NCBI RefSeq assembly: GCF_001612765.1
Contig: NZ_BDBB01000020.1
Location: 1 to 64,000, forward strand
Origin: Nocardia arthritidis NBRC 100137
GTDB taxonomy: Bacteria > Actinomycetota > Actinomycetes > Mycobacteriales > Mycobacteriaceae
Direction of reading: 5' to 3'
DNA: 64,000 nucleotides
The notes beneath the pieces were generated by a model, which saw only the letters and a program-made list of their open reading frames with translations, was not told the origin of the DNA and did no database searches. Both the position numbers and the translations under genes were made by a program. Within the stretch, counting starts at the first letter, position 1; each line of letters begins with the position of its first letter. This document shows positions 45,241-54,254 of the stretch, piece after piece.

Positions 45241-45585
45241 TCAACGGGACCGCGGGTTCCTGTTGAGGGCGATCGCGCCGAGGGTGGCGGCGGCCAGCCC
45301 GACCGCTAGGGCCAGGAAGCCGCCGACGATCCCGTATCCGGTGCCGGGACCGCCTTTGGCCGCGGCCACGACCAGCCCGCCGATCAGCAGGCCGATCACT
45401 CCCGCAGCCAGCGCGGTCATCGCGGAGCGGCGTCCAGTGTGGTGGATGAGGACGCGGACGCCGGTGACGGCCCCGACAAGTCCCACCGCGACACCCACCA
45501 GGGACCAGAAACGCCCGGCGGTCAACCCGGAGGTGCCCGGCTGGGCAAGGATCTCCGAGGCGGCGAGCATATGAGAAACGGACAT
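45241..45585 (-). CDS. small integral membrane protein (DUF6223-like)
   Basis: 114 residues from ATG 45585, which follows AAGGAG. Three hydrophobic segments are visible: FWSLVGVAVGLVGAVTGV, AMTALAAGVIGLLIGGLVVAA and YGIVGGFLALAVGLAAATL. A conserved-looking R-S-A pair sits between them (HHTGRRSAM). It probably resides in the cytoplasmic membrane; the family name is from memory. It is divergent from the sensor kinase gene, and the 193-base gap could hold both promoters, so control by that two-component system is plausible. Confidence 0.7.
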   Translation of the reverse strand: MSVSHMLAASEILAQPGTSGLTAGRFWSLVGVAVGLVGAVTGVRVLIHHTGRRSAMTALAAGVIGLLIGGLVVAAAKGGPGTGYGIVGGFLALAVGLAAATLGAIALNRNPRSR

Positions 45586-45778
45586 GACTTGCTCCTTCTC
45601 CAACGACTGGACGAGGCCCATCCTCTCTGCCGCATCCGCTTCCGGTCGTCCAGCGCACGCAGGCACTTCACGCTGCCGCCGAGGGCGTAGGAAAACCAGG
45701 GGAGTACTGCCTGCGCAGTAGACGGTGATCATTCCCGTGCACGACGTCCCAACGCGGATATGGGGTTAGGGTGCACCC

Positions 45779-46861
45779 ATGGAACGGCTTCGGGACTGGG
45801 CGATCGCCGTGGGCATCGCGGTGTTCCAGCTCGTCTCGGGGTTGTCCGGGCCCGCGGTCGGGTGGGTGCTGCTGGTCGGCGGCGGGTTGTCGTTGGCCGC
45901 GAGCCGCCGGGCACCGGTCGTGGTGCTGGCGGTGACGGGGCTGACCGCGGCGGCGCACCAGGCCCTCGGGGTGGACGTGCCCGCGGTCGCATTCTTGTTC
46001 GCCGTGTACGCGGCGTTCCGTGCGGGGCGCCGGGTGGCGGCCGTGGCGTGGTCGGTGATCATGGTGCTCGTCATGCCCTTCGCGTTGCTGATCTCGCCGC
46101 GCGGACTGCTCATGGGCGAGGCGTTCGCCGAGACCCGGGGCGTGCTGCAACTGGCGTGGCTGGTCGCCGCGGGCGCGGCGGGTGAAGCGCTGCGGCAGGC
46201 CGAGCGGCGGGCCGAGGAGGCCGAGCGCACCCGCGAGGAGACCGCACGGCGGCGAGCCGACGAGGAACGGCTGCACATCGCGCGCGAGTTGCACGACTCA
46301 CTGACCCATCAGATTTCGGTGATCAAGGTGCAGGCCGAGGTGGCCGTACACCTGGCCCGCAAGCGCGGCGAGCACGTGCCAGAGGCGCTGCTGGCGATCC
46401 TGGCGGCCGGTCGGGAGGCGTCCCGGGAACTGCGGGCCACCCTGGAGGCCCTGCGCGACGACCGCGCACCGTTGCACGGGCTCGATCACGTGCCGGAGCT
46501 GGTGGAAAGGGTCCGGGCGACCGGCCTGGACGCGAGGTTGACGGTCGAGGGGCAGCGTGAGGCCCTGCCTGCGGCGGTGGACCGGACCGCTTACCGGATC
46601 GTCCAGGAGTCGCTGACCAACATCACCCGGCACGCCGCCGCCGCCACCGCGTCGGTCCATATCGAACACCGCCCCGACGCCCTGGTGATCCGGGTGGACG
46701 ACGACGGCCGAGCCACACCGGACACCATGCCGGAGCCGGGTGTAGGGCTGCTCGGGATGGGCGAGCGGGTCACCGCCCTCGGCGGCCGGTTACACACGGC
46801 GCCTCGCGGCGGGGGCGGTTTCACCGTCCGTGCCGAGCTGCCTGTGGAGCGGGCGCCTTGA
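45779..46861 (+). CDS. sensor histidine kinase (NarL-type, HisKA_3)
   Basis: 360 residues. Four or so transmembrane helices fill residues 10-135, followed by a charged coiled coil (AERRAEEAERTREETARRRADEE). The dimerisation/phosphorylation helix is RLHIARELHDSLTHQISVIK, with H172 as phospho-acceptor. The ATPase has NITRHAAA (N box) and GVGLLGMGERV (G box). It has little extracellular sequence, so it may sense a membrane signal. Its stop overlaps the TTG start of the response regulator by four bases. Confidence 0.92.
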   Translation: MERLRDWAIAVGIAVFQLVSGLSGPAVGWVLLVGGGLSLAASRRAPVVVLAVTGLTAAAHQALGVDVPAVAFLFAVYAAFRAGRRVAAVAWSVIMVLVMPFALLISPRGLLMGEAFAETRGVLQLAWLVAAGAAGEALRQAERRAEEAERTREETARRRADEERLHIARELHDSLTHQISVIKVQAEVAVHLARKRGEHVPEALLAILAAGREASRELRATLEALRDDRAPLHGLDHVPELVERVRATGLDARLTVEGQREALPAAVDRTAYRIVQESLTNITRHAAAATASVHIEHRPDALVIRVDDDGRATPDTMPEPGVGLLGMGERVTALGGRLHTAPRGGGGFTVRAELPVERAP

Positions 46862-47520
46862 TCCGCGTCCTGCTGGTCGACGACCAGCCGCTGATCCGTA
46901 GCGGTTTCCGCGCACTGCTCGACGTGGAGGACGATATCGAAGTGGTGGCCGAGGCCGCCGACGGCGCGCGGGGCGTCGAGTTGGCCCGCGAACACCTGCC
47001 CGACATCGCATTGATGGACATCCAGATGCCTGTCGCGGACGGTATCGAGGCGACCCGGCGCATCGCCGCCGACCCGGCCCTGACCGGGGTGCACGTGGTG
47101 ATACTGACCAACTACGGCCTGGATGAGCACGTCTTCGACGCCCTGCGCGCGGGTGCGGCCGGGTTCCTGGTCAAGGACATCCATCCGGAGGACTTCCTGC
47201 ACGCCGTCCGGGTCGCGGCCCGGGGTGACGCACTGCTCGCGCCATCAATCACGCGCAAACTGATCAACCGGTACCTCAGCCGGCCGCTGGACTCCGACGC
47301 GGCTCCCGATCTGGCCGGGCTGACCAACCGCGAGCGGGAGGTCGTCACGCTTGTTGCCCGGGGCCTGTCGAACGACGAGATCGCCGAGCACTTGGTGATC
47401 AGCCCGCTGACCGCCAAGACCCACGTCAACCGGGCCATGACCAAGCTCCACGCCCGCGACCGCGCTCAACTGGTCGTCCTGGCTTACGAATCCGGCTTCG
47501 TCACCCCCCGCCGAGCCTGA
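46858..47520 (+). CDS. response regulator, NarL/FixJ family
   Basis: 220 residues: receiver domain with acidic pocket DDQ at 8-10 and phospho-acceptor D54 (IALMDIQMP), switch T in ILTNYG and K near 105 (FLVKDIH). The LuxR-type helix-turn-helix at about 150-210 has LTNREREVVTLVARGLSNDEIAE and PLTAKTHVNRAMTKL. It starts at TTG 46858 overlapping the kinase stop. Cognate partner of the adjacent kinase; possible target is the divergent membrane gene. Confidence 0.92.
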   Translation: MIRVLLVDDQPLIRSGFRALLDVEDDIEVVAEAADGARGVELAREHLPDIALMDIQMPVADGIEATRRIAADPALTGVHVVILTNYGLDEHVFDALRAGAAGFLVKDIHPEDFLHAVRVAARGDALLAPSITRKLINRYLSRPLDSDAAPDLAGLTNREREVVTLVARGLSNDEIAEHLVISPLTAKTHVNRAMTKLHARDRAQLVVLAYESGFVTPRRA

Positions 47521-47627
47521 CCTCCACCCCACCTCGCTCGGCCGTCCGCTCAGCCCAGCGCGCGCCTCGAAGCCATCGCTGCTCGGGGGCTACATCCGGC
47601 CGGGCGTCGCGACCGCAGGCGTTCGGT

Positions 47628-48518
47628 TCAGCCGGCCGTCCAGGGCTGCAGTTTCTCCGGATTCCGGATCGCCCAGATGCGGGTGATCCGGCCGTCGGCG
47701 ATGTCGAAAGCGTAGACCGAGACGATAGTGTCATCGAGCCGTGCCACCAGGCCGGGCTGGCCGTTCACCGTGCGCTCCAGCAGGCTCACCGCAGGGCCGC
47801 GGGCAGCGATCTCCATCCAGGTGCGGGCGATCTGCTCGCTGCCGTGGATCGGGTCGAGGAAGGCCGGTGCCAGGCCGCCGCTGTCGGCCGTCGCGGTCGC
47901 CTGCGGATCCAGCAGCCCGATCAGGGCCTCGATATTCCCTGTCTCCCATGCTCGTTTGAAATTCCGGACCACCTCGGCGCGCTCGGTGCTCGACGGGCCC
48001 CGCGAGGTATCGATGCGGCGGCGGGCGCTGGAGGCGAGCTGGCGGCAGGCTGCGGGAGTGCGCCCGACGATCTCGGCGACCTCGGCGAAGGAGTAGCGGA
48101 AGACGTCGTGCAGAACGAACGCCACCCGCTCGGCCGGAGTCATCGAATCCAGCACGACGAGGAAGGCCATGCTGATCGACTCGTCGAGGGTGACCCGGTC
48201 GGCGGGATCGACGGAGTCGAGACCATCGAGCCATTCGGACCGGCCGGGTACCGGCTCCGGAATCCATTCGCCCACATAGCTTTCTCGCCTGGCACGTGCC
48301 GAGCCGAGCAGGTCGAGGCAGATCCGGCTGGCGACCGTCGTCAGCCACGCGCCGGGCGCCTCCACCTTCCGTCGCTGCGACTCCGACAACGCGTACCAGC
48401 GCGCGTAGGTCTCCTGCACCACATCCTCCGCCTCGGCCAGGGAGCCGAGCAGGCGGTAGGCGAGGTTGATCAGCTGACGGCGTTCACTGATCACCGCGCA
48501 CAGGTGCGGGTCGGTCAT
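47628..48518 (-). CDS. ECF41-type sigma factor (SigJ-like) with SnoaL-like C-terminal domain
   Basis: 296 residues. Region 2 is YRLLGSLAEAEDVVQETYARW, region 4 holds FRYSFAEVAEIVGRTPAACRQLASSARRRI, and residues about 185-296 form the NTF2/SnoaL-like extension (FLDPIHGSEQIARTWMEI) that regulates ECF41 sigmas in place of an anti-sigma factor. The ATG has GGAGACGACC upstream. It is divergent from an FMN reductase gene; ECF41 genes are known to sit beside oxidoreductase or carboxymuconolactone decarboxylase genes. A matching promoter lies upstream. Confidence 0.9.
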   Translation of the reverse strand: MTDPHLCAVISERRQLINLAYRLLGSLAEAEDVVQETYARWYALSESQRRKVEAPGAWLTTVASRICLDLLGSARARRESYVGEWIPEPVPGRSEWLDGLDSVDPADRVTLDESISMAFLVVLDSMTPAERVAFVLHDVFRYSFAEVAEIVGRTPAACRQLASSARRRIDTSRGPSSTERAEVVRNFKRAWETGNIEALIGLLDPQATATADSGGLAPAFLDPIHGSEQIARTWMEIAARGPAVSLLERTVNGQPGLVARLDDTIVSVYAFDIADGRITRIWAIRNPEKLQPWTAG

Positions 48519-48596
48519 GGTCGTCTCCTTCGGTTGTGCGTCCTCACCGAATTCGACGAATCAGCGAGCCGATTTGTGAGGCGGCCTGACATTCCG

Positions 48597-48625
48597 GACG
48601 GCTGCGTCGTCGGAAGGTTGTGACA
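48597..48625 (-). promoter_or_regulatory. ECF41-like promoter of the sigma gene
   Basis: On the minus strand TGTCACA (48625-48619), an 18-base spacer, CGTC (48600-48597), about 80 bases before the sigma start. TGTCACA and CGTC are the reported ECF41 elements. The TGTCACA core is part of a small palindrome (GTTGTGACAAC), so it may also serve the divergent reductase gene. Confidence 0.6.
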
Positions 48626-48651
48626 ACTTCAGCAGAGCAGGAGTTCCGGAA

Positions 48652-49236
48652 ATGACCAGAATCGGCATCATCCTCGGCAGTACCCGACCCAACCGTAACG
48701 GCTCGCAGGTCGCCCGGTGGGTCCTGGACACGGCATCGCAGCGTGGCGACGCCGAGTTCGATCTGATCGATCTGCGCGAGCACCCGCTTCCGCATCTGGA
48801 CGAGCCGGTGGCGCCGATGTTCGGCCCGTCGGTCAACGCGCATACCCGCGCCTGGGCCGAGCGGATCGCCCCATTCGACGGCTTCGTGGTGGTGACCCCG
48901 GAGTACAACGGCGGGGTCCCCGGAGTGCTGAAGAACGCCTTCGACCACCTGTTCGTGGAGTGGGCCGACAAGGCGGTCGGATTCGTCTCCTACGGCGCGA
49001 ACGGCGGCGCCCGCGCGGTGGTGCAGTTGCGGACGGTCTGCGGCACGCTGGGCATGGCCGATGTGGGCTATCAGGTCACGATCTCGGTGCTCACCGATTT
49101 CGAGAACTACACCACCTTCACACCGCGCGACCACCATGTCGCAGCTCTGGGCAAAACGCTGGATCAGCTCATCGCCTGGAGCGCCGCATTGGCACCGCTG
49201 CGGACCGGCGCCGAAACCACTCTGGTCAAGTCCTGA
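48652..49236 (+). CDS. NADPH-dependent FMN reductase family protein
   Basis: 194-residue flavodoxin-fold reductase. The phosphate-binding loop is GSTRPNRNGSQVARW at 9-23, and the second flavin motif is VVTPEYNGGVPGVLKNAFDHL (about 79-99). It probably reduces FMN, quinones or xenobiotics with NADPH in the cytoplasm. AGGAG precedes ATG 48652. The next gene starts 10 bases after its stop, so they form an operon, probably in the ECF41 regulon. Confidence 0.9.
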   Translation: MTRIGIILGSTRPNRNGSQVARWVLDTASQRGDAEFDLIDLREHPLPHLDEPVAPMFGPSVNAHTRAWAERIAPFDGFVVVTPEYNGGVPGVLKNAFDHLFVEWADKAVGFVSYGANGGARAVVQLRTVCGTLGMADVGYQVTISVLTDFENYTTFTPRDHHVAALGKTLDQLIAWSAALAPLRTGAETTLVKS

Positions 49237-49246
49237 GGAGCCGATC

Positions 49247-49714
49247 ATGGACGAAGCCAATGATTTCCAGACAGATGCCGACCGCGTCGAGGTCGATGAA
49301 GTCGAGATTCGCCGAACAATCGACAAGGTGGTCGAAGCACTGCGAGCCAAGGATCTCGAGGTCCTCGAACAGCTGTACACGACCGACGTCGTTTCCTTCG
49401 ATGTCGAGCCACCGCTCCAGCATGTCGGGATAGCGGCGAAACTCGATAACTGGGCGAGGGTGTTCCTGTTCTTCGAGAGTGTGACCTACGAGGTCCGCGA
49501 CCTGACGTTCACCGTAGGCGGGAATGTGGCATTCGGGCACGCCTTCGCTCGTCTCAGCGGCACGCTGAAGAGCGGAGAGGCAACGAGCGGCATGTGGGTC
49601 CGGGTCACGTACGGCATGCGGAAGATCGACAGCACCTGGCTGATCGCTCACGACCAGGTCTCGGTACCGCTCGATATCTCCACCGGTAAAGGCGTAGTCG
49701 ACGTCGAGCCTTGA
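49247..49714 (+). CDS. SnoaL/NTF2-like (DUF4440-type) protein
   Basis: 155 residues of cone-shaped NTF2 fold: IRRTIDKVVEALRAKDLEVL, SFDVEPPLQHVGIAAKLDNW and GMWVRVTYGMRKIDSTWLIAHDQVS follow the calcium/calmodulin-kinase-association-like pattern. Such proteins may be enzymes, ligand binders or assembly factors; no catalytic residue can be named. It follows the FMN reductase gene by 10 bases with TGAGGAG in between, so co-transcription is likely. Confidence 0.82.
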   Translation: MDEANDFQTDADRVEVDEVEIRRTIDKVVEALRAKDLEVLEQLYTTDVVSFDVEPPLQHVGIAAKLDNWARVFLFFESVTYEVRDLTFTVGGNVAFGHAFARLSGTLKSGEATSGMWVRVTYGMRKIDSTWLIAHDQVSVPLDISTGKGVVDVEP

Positions 49715-50104
49715 CGGGTCGTAGGAACTTGTCGAGAGCCTTGCCGCATCGCTCGAAACGGTGCTTTGCCGGTATCCGGTCGCATCGAAACCCGGGGCCG
49801 CCCACCACAGCGGCCCCGGGCCTCGACCATCGGCCGACGCCTTGCCTCTTCCGGACGGCCACCCGCAGTCGACGGTGTCGATCGTCGAGTCTGCCCGCCG
49901 CGACCACCGCCGCGGCCGGGCCGGGCGCACCGCAGAATCCTGGCCGCGTGTTGCGGGCGAAGGCGCTCACGGGCATATCTCCCGGTGTGACTGCAGAGGA
50001 CCATAACGCCCCCGCATCGGGGCTGCTCGATCGGCCGTCCGCGTGGCGCTCGCTCGATAGGCTCGCCCGTGGTATCGGCAGGCGATATCAGGAGGCGAGC
50101 GCCG
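49715..50104. other. intergenic region without a recognised gene
   Basis: About 390 bases. Open frames on both strands are shadow-like and end without motifs. The only regulatory hint is the ribosome site AGGAGG (50089-50094) for the DoxX gene. Nothing else can be supported. Confidence 0.4.
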
Positions 50105-50599
50105 ATGGCGGGAACGGATCGCTGGTCATGGCCGCGTATTCTCGGTGCGGACGGCCCGGCGGCAGCGATCTGTATCCGGTTGGCGGTGGGGCTGGTGTTC
50201 CTCAGCGAGGGGATCCAGAAGTTCCTCTATCCGGCCGAGCTGGGCCCCGGCCGGTTCGAAAAGATCGGCATCCCGGCGGCGACCTTCTTCGCGAACCTCG
50301 ACGGTGTCGTCGAAATCGCCTGCGGCCTCCTGATCGTCATCGGACTGCTGACCCGCTTTGCCACGCTGCCGTTGCTGGTCGATATCGTCCTGGCAATCGT
50401 GTTGACCAAGTTGCCTGAGCTGCGCCCGGGCGGGTTTCGAGGAGTGGAAGGCATCTGGGGGATGGCCCACGACGCGCGAACAGATGTCGCGATGCTGCTG
50501 GGGCTGATCTACCTGCTGTGGGCCGGGCCCGGCCGCTGGTCGCTGGATGCCCGGCTCACACGGCCGCAACCACCGGGCCGCCGACGATCGAACCGGTGA
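50105..50599 (+). CDS. DoxX family membrane protein
   Basis: 164 residues with four hydrophobic segments: AAICIRLAVGLVFLSEGIQKF, GVVEIACGLLIVIGLLTRFA, LPLLVDIVLAIVLTKL and DVAMLLGLIYLLWAGPG. The pattern RLxxGxxFLxEGxxKF at the first helix and GxxEIxxGLxxxxGLxTR at the second define DoxX/SURF4-like proteins. Family members take part in redox or thiosulfate-linked membrane chemistry; the specific role is unknown. ATG 50105 is supported by AGGAGG; an in-frame GTG at 50069 is less likely. Confidence 0.87.
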   Translation: MAGTDRWSWPRILGADGPAAAICIRLAVGLVFLSEGIQKFLYPAELGPGRFEKIGIPAATFFANLDGVVEIACGLLIVIGLLTRFATLPLLVDIVLAIVLTKLPELRPGGFRGVEGIWGMAHDARTDVAMLLGLIYLLWAGPGRWSLDARLTRPQPPGRRRSNR

Positions 50600-50808
50600 C
50601 TCCGCTGACATAGTCCATCGCCAGGGCGATGATCGGTGAGAAGGCCAGGTGCAGCAGTCCCGAGCGACATACTGGGCGGCTGCGTGCAGGCGATTCGCAG
50701 CACCGGGGCGGTGAACGGGTCGGTGCCGTAAGGCTCGAACATGCTACGTCGGACAGGTCCCGCACTCTCGCCTCAACGAAGCAGGGTGATCATGACAGGA
50801 TCTTGATC

Positions 50809-51225
50809 ATGCCGATCTCCAGCAGTTCGTTCGACCATGTCCGCTTGACAGTGACCGACATCGATAGATCCCGGGCCTTCTACGACGCCGTTTTCGGCTG
50901 GCCGATAGCTTGGGAGTGTCCTGCGGACGCGGACGAAGCCACCCGTGCGCGATTCGGGTTCCTCTTCGGCGGTGTGATCTACCAGATGGGTGATGCCCTG
51001 CTCGGGCTTCGCCCTGTCGCCAGCGACGAGTTCGACGAAGATCGAGTAGGACTCGACCACCTCGCCTTCGCCCTCGCCACTCGGTCGGATCTCGATTCGG
51101 CGGCTGCCGTGCTCGACGAACTCGGCATCGCGCACGCGGGGGTGAAAGATCTCGGCGCCATGTACATTCTGGAATTCCGCGATCCGGACAACATCGCGCT
51201 GGAGTTGGTCGTACGCAAGCAGTGA
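50809..51225 (+). CDS. glyoxalase/VOC family protein
   Basis: 138 residues in two beta-alpha-beta-beta-beta modules: FDHVRLTVTDIDRSRAFYDAVFGW at the start, VGLDHLAFALATRSDLDSAAAVL in the middle and MYILEFRDPDNIALELV at the end. Metal-ligand candidates are H10, H85-like in GLDHLAF and E in ALEL. Substrate is unknown; families include glyoxalase I, dioxygenases and resistance proteins. ATG 50809 follows GACAGGATC. No adjacent partner. Confidence 0.88.
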   Translation: MPISSSSFDHVRLTVTDIDRSRAFYDAVFGWPIAWECPADADEATRARFGFLFGGVIYQMGDALLGLRPVASDEFDEDRVGLDHLAFALATRSDLDSAAAVLDELGIAHAGVKDLGAMYILEFRDPDNIALELVVRKQ

Positions 51226-51307
51226 CCGCCCCTTTCCCGGAAAACCTCGGCCTGGGCATCCGCGGTGGCACATATGGCACATGGAAGTCGTCTCGGTCTG
51301 AGCCGTC

Positions 51308-51823
51308 TCAACAGGTGGCGGGGACCGTGTCGCCCGCGAGCCGGAACTCGAACCGGATCGCGCCCGGACTTTGCGCGGGCAGGACGATGGCCGCGCCGCG
51401 GCCGGGTCTCCAGGTTCGGGGGACCAGGATGTAGTGGTCACCGATGCGGCTCAGTGGCGCCAGCCCGTCGTAGCGGAACCGGTAGGCGGATCCGGTGGCG
51501 GGATCGGTGCCGCAGGACGCCATGCGGACATCTGGCCCGGAAAGGTAGAGCTCCTTCTCGCTGTAGATGATGACCTGGGAACTGGTGGGCAGTTGCGCGG
51601 CCCATTCCCGCGCCCGGGTCTGACCGACCGCGACCGAGTAGTCGGTGGCGATCCAGAACAAGTCGATGCCGACCATGAGGAACGGGATCACCCACTCCGC
51701 GACCGCTGCCGCCTGTGACGGCGGCGGCGCTGTCGCGGGGAGGCTTTCACGCAGACGCTGACGACGCAGCACGACCAGCAGCCAGAAGATCAACACTCCA
51801 GCGATGATCGACACCGGTGCCAC
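51308..51823 (-). CDS. two-TM membrane protein with extracytoplasmic domain, unknown function
   Basis: About 171 residues from GTG 51823, which has AAGGG seven bases upstream. Two membrane helices, VSIIAGVLIFWLLVVL and WVIPFLMVGIDLFWIATDYSV, are followed by an outer domain of about 100 residues with two cysteines (MASCGTDPATG and the terminal VPATC). The frame is open further upstream but without a better start and with low-complexity sequence. I do not recognise the family. It may be a complete small protein, or the C-terminal part of a once longer one. Confidence 0.55.
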   Translation of the reverse strand: MAPVSIIAGVLIFWLLVVLRRQRLRESLPATAPPPSQAAAVAEWVIPFLMVGIDLFWIATDYSVAVGQTRAREWAAQLPTSSQVIIYSEKELYLSGPDVRMASCGTDPATGSAYRFRYDGLAPLSRIGDHYILVPRTWRPGRGAAIVLPAQSPGAIRFEFRLAGDTVPATC

Positions 51824-51983
51824 GCACAAGCCCTTGTTGAGCGGTGTGACTACGTATATCCCTTCCGGCCGTCGTGGTCTTGACCAGTGGAGATATGGCT
51901 GAAAGTGCTGTGCTCGTGCTGATTCGGCGGTAGCATCCTGGCCTGGAGAGGCGACTCCGAAGAGACCGTGTCCGGGGAGGAAC

Positions 51984-52616
51984 GTGGATCTTATGACGAC
52001 CAGCGATTGGATACCCACTCCGCGTCGCAGGCTGCTGCGTATGGCAGTAGGCGTCGGAATAGCCGCTGCGGCCGGATGTCTGATCATGGAGAACGCTGCG
52101 CCGGCTTCGGCCACACAGCGCCTTTGGAAGAGATGTGCGCGTTGCAGTGGTCTCTGGTTCTCGGGCAACAATACCCGCGGTGGCTGCCCAGCCGGCGACA
52201 TCTTCGACGGCGGCCACCACGATGATGGAACGGGCGACTTCATCTTGAAGGAAGACCCTGATGGTGGCCAGGGGCAGTCCGACTGGAGGTGGTGTCGGCA
52301 ATGCCAAGGGCTCTGGTTCGAAGGGAATTTCGGCTTTCGCGGAATATGCCCTTCGCCTCAGTTCAGCGAACAACCCGGTCACGTGGCTTTCGGATCCGGC
52401 AATTACCGACTGGAAGACGTGACCAATCGGGACGGGGTAGGGGGCTCACCCAAGTGGCGCTGGTGTCGCAAGTGTTCGGGCTTGTTTTACGACGGCCATA
52501 CTCCCGCAGCCTCGGGTGTTTGCCCGGCCGACCGTCAGCACCACGACATCATAGGCAGCGGTAACTACATTCTCCGCGCGGCGGAATCCACACGCCTACC
52601 GTCACCACCCTACTGA
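51984..52616 (+). CDS. secreted protein with three cysteine-rich repeats
   Basis: 207-210 residues. A twin-arginine-like export signal (RRRLLRMAVGVGIAAAAGCL) leads to three repeats of about 48 residues. Each has Cys-x-x-Cys-x-Gly-Leu-(Trp/Phe)-(Phe/Tyr)-x-Gly, then Gly-x-Cys-Pro about 8 residues later, and ends GSGNYxL or a variant: RCARCSGLWFSGN/GGCPAG, WCRQCQGLWFEGN/GICPS, WCRKCSGLFYDGH/GVCPAD. Three cysteines plus His/Asp per unit suggest a metal-ribbon. GTG 51984 and ATG 51993 both fit the upstream GGGGAGG. Function unknown; such repeats occur in secreted bacterial and fungal proteins. Confidence 0.75.
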   Translation: MDLMTTSDWIPTPRRRLLRMAVGVGIAAAAGCLIMENAAPASATQRLWKRCARCSGLWFSGNNTRGGCPAGDIFDGGHHDDGTGDFILKEDPDGGQGQSDWRWCRQCQGLWFEGNFGFRGICPSPQFSEQPGHVAFGSGNYRLEDVTNRDGVGGSPKWRWCRKCSGLFYDGHTPAASGVCPADRQHHDIIGSGNYILRAAESTRLPSPPY

Positions 52617-52925
52617 TCTATCAGGCGAACGCGTGCGATGATGATGCTTTCCCGCACGGCGGAATCGCCACCTCTTCGTTTGCGGCCCGGTCCGGATTAT
52701 TCCTCGAATGGGCTCGTCGCAGTGGCCTCCTGCGCGTAACCGGCACCGGCTACCAATTCCGGTACAAACCTACCGACTGTGGCTCCGACGACCCCGTAGG
52801 AGGCGCAGAGCGATTGCCTCCCTTCGGCCAAGACAGGTCGCACATCGGCATGCGCGCGCGTTCGGCATCCAGGCGCGCCCCATAGGGTGGTAGCCGACGG
52901 TCCGGTCCGTCGAGAGGAGTTGCCG
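52617..52925. other. intergenic region
   Basis: About 310 bases with no recognisable gene on either strand. The last 40 bases provide the GAGAGGAG ribosome site of the DUF3754 gene. No hairpin or repeat was noticed. Confidence 0.4.
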
Positions 52926-54194
52926 ATGGATGCCGAACACTTCCTGCCGCTCCGCAAGAGCGCGGTGATCTCTTTGTGCGCCGACGAGCTTCCCGACGCG
53001 GAACGCGAATCGTTCGCCGAGTTCGCGCGGCTGCTGGCGGCGGTGGTGCATCACGAGTTCCATGTGCGTGGCGAGACGGTGCTCGACGCCTATCACCTCG
53101 TCGACCCCGCGGAGGATGAGCGGGCCATCCGTGCCGCTACTCCCGAGGACCGGGCGGCGGCACGGGCACGGGTCGAAGCTGAGCTGGTCGCGCTGGCCGA
53201 GGCGGCGGACTTCACCCGCATCGATGCCGCTGAGATCGAGCGCGCGTTCGCCGAGCACTCCCTGGTGAAAGTGCGATTGGAACTCGACGAGGAGGACATC
53301 GATACCGCGATGTTCTTCCGGCGCGGGGTGTCACAGCGCACCGAACAAGTCGGGTGGCTGTTCGGGTTACGGCGGCGCAGCGTCGAATTCACCAGTTACG
53401 GCAAGGTTCTCGTATACATCGCGTTCGCCGAGCGTCCGGAGGCAGTCGCGGATCGCCCCAACGGCGGTGTGCTGCTGAAGCTGTTCGGGAACGTGCCGCG
53501 AAACGACCTCGAGATGCTGTATCCGATCGTTCGGATCCGGATGCGACCATTGGACAAGCTGCTGATCGGCGTGCCCGCGGTGGTCTCCGGAATCATCGTG
53601 GTCGTCACGAAGCTGGTGGCTTCGCTGGGGCCCCTGGTTCTCTTGCTGGCGTTCTGGCTCGGGCTGCGCGAGCAATCCGTGCGGTTGGATCAGGCCACGC
53701 TGCTCACCCTGGGCGCCGGAGTGGCAGCCTTCGTCGGTTACCTGGTGCGCCAGTTCTCCAAGTTCAAGAACCGCAAGATCAAGCTGATGAAGACGCTGTC
53801 GGAACACCTCTACTTCCGCAATCTCGACAACGACGCGGGAGTGTTCCACCATCTGCTCGGCGCTGCCGAGGAATCGGAGGTTAAGGAAGCCGTCCTCGCC
53901 TACCACTTCCTGCGCACCGCCGACCGGCCACTCACCGCAGTCGAACTCGATCAGCAGGTGGAGGAGTGGTTCGGTCGGCGGTGGGGGACAACCTTCGACT
54001 TCCGGATCCACGACGGGCTCAGCAGGCTTCGGAAGTGGGAACTGCTCGTCGAGGATGAGCACGGCGTAGTGGGCGCGGTGCCGCTGACCGAGGCAAGACA
54101 TCGACTGGATCGCTACTGGAACAACCTGTTTCGGATCCAATCCGAGACAGGAGATAACACGACTGCGCGGCGAGTCGGAGTCGCCTCTAGCTGA
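52926..54194 (+). CDS. TMEM143/DUF3754 family membrane protein
   Basis: 422 residues from ATG 52926. The soluble N-terminal 215 residues include MFFRRGVSQRT and the strongly conserved LLKLFGNVPRNDLEMLYP, hallmark of DUF3754 (related to mitochondrial TMEM143). Two membrane segments follow (GVPAVVSGIIVVVTKLVASLGPLV and TLGAGVAAFVGYLV), then a cytoplasmic domain with LYFRNLDNDAGVFHHLLGAAEESEVKEA and a winged-helix-like end. Function is unknown in bacteria and eukaryotes. Single gene. Confidence 0.88.
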   Translation: MDAEHFLPLRKSAVISLCADELPDAERESFAEFARLLAAVVHHEFHVRGETVLDAYHLVDPAEDERAIRAATPEDRAAARARVEAELVALAEAADFTRIDAAEIERAFAEHSLVKVRLELDEEDIDTAMFFRRGVSQRTEQVGWLFGLRRRSVEFTSYGKVLVYIAFAERPEAVADRPNGGVLLKLFGNVPRNDLEMLYPIVRIRMRPLDKLLIGVPAVVSGIIVVVTKLVASLGPLVLLLAFWLGLREQSVRLDQATLLTLGAGVAAFVGYLVRQFSKFKNRKIKLMKTLSEHLYFRNLDNDAGVFHHLLGAAEESEVKEAVLAYHFLRTADRPLTAVELDQQVEEWFGRRWGTTFDFRIHDGLSRLRKWELLVEDEHGVVGAVPLTEARHRLDRYWNNLFRIQSETGDNTTARRVGVASS

Positions 54195-54254
54195 GGCGCG
54201 TTGCCCAGGAATCGACTTCTCGGTAGCGAAGTGCGCTCGGGGCGGGCCTGTGTG

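Noticed and set aside
45668-46294. Frame opposite the sensor kinase
   Set aside because: Shadow; the kinase frame has all expected motifs.
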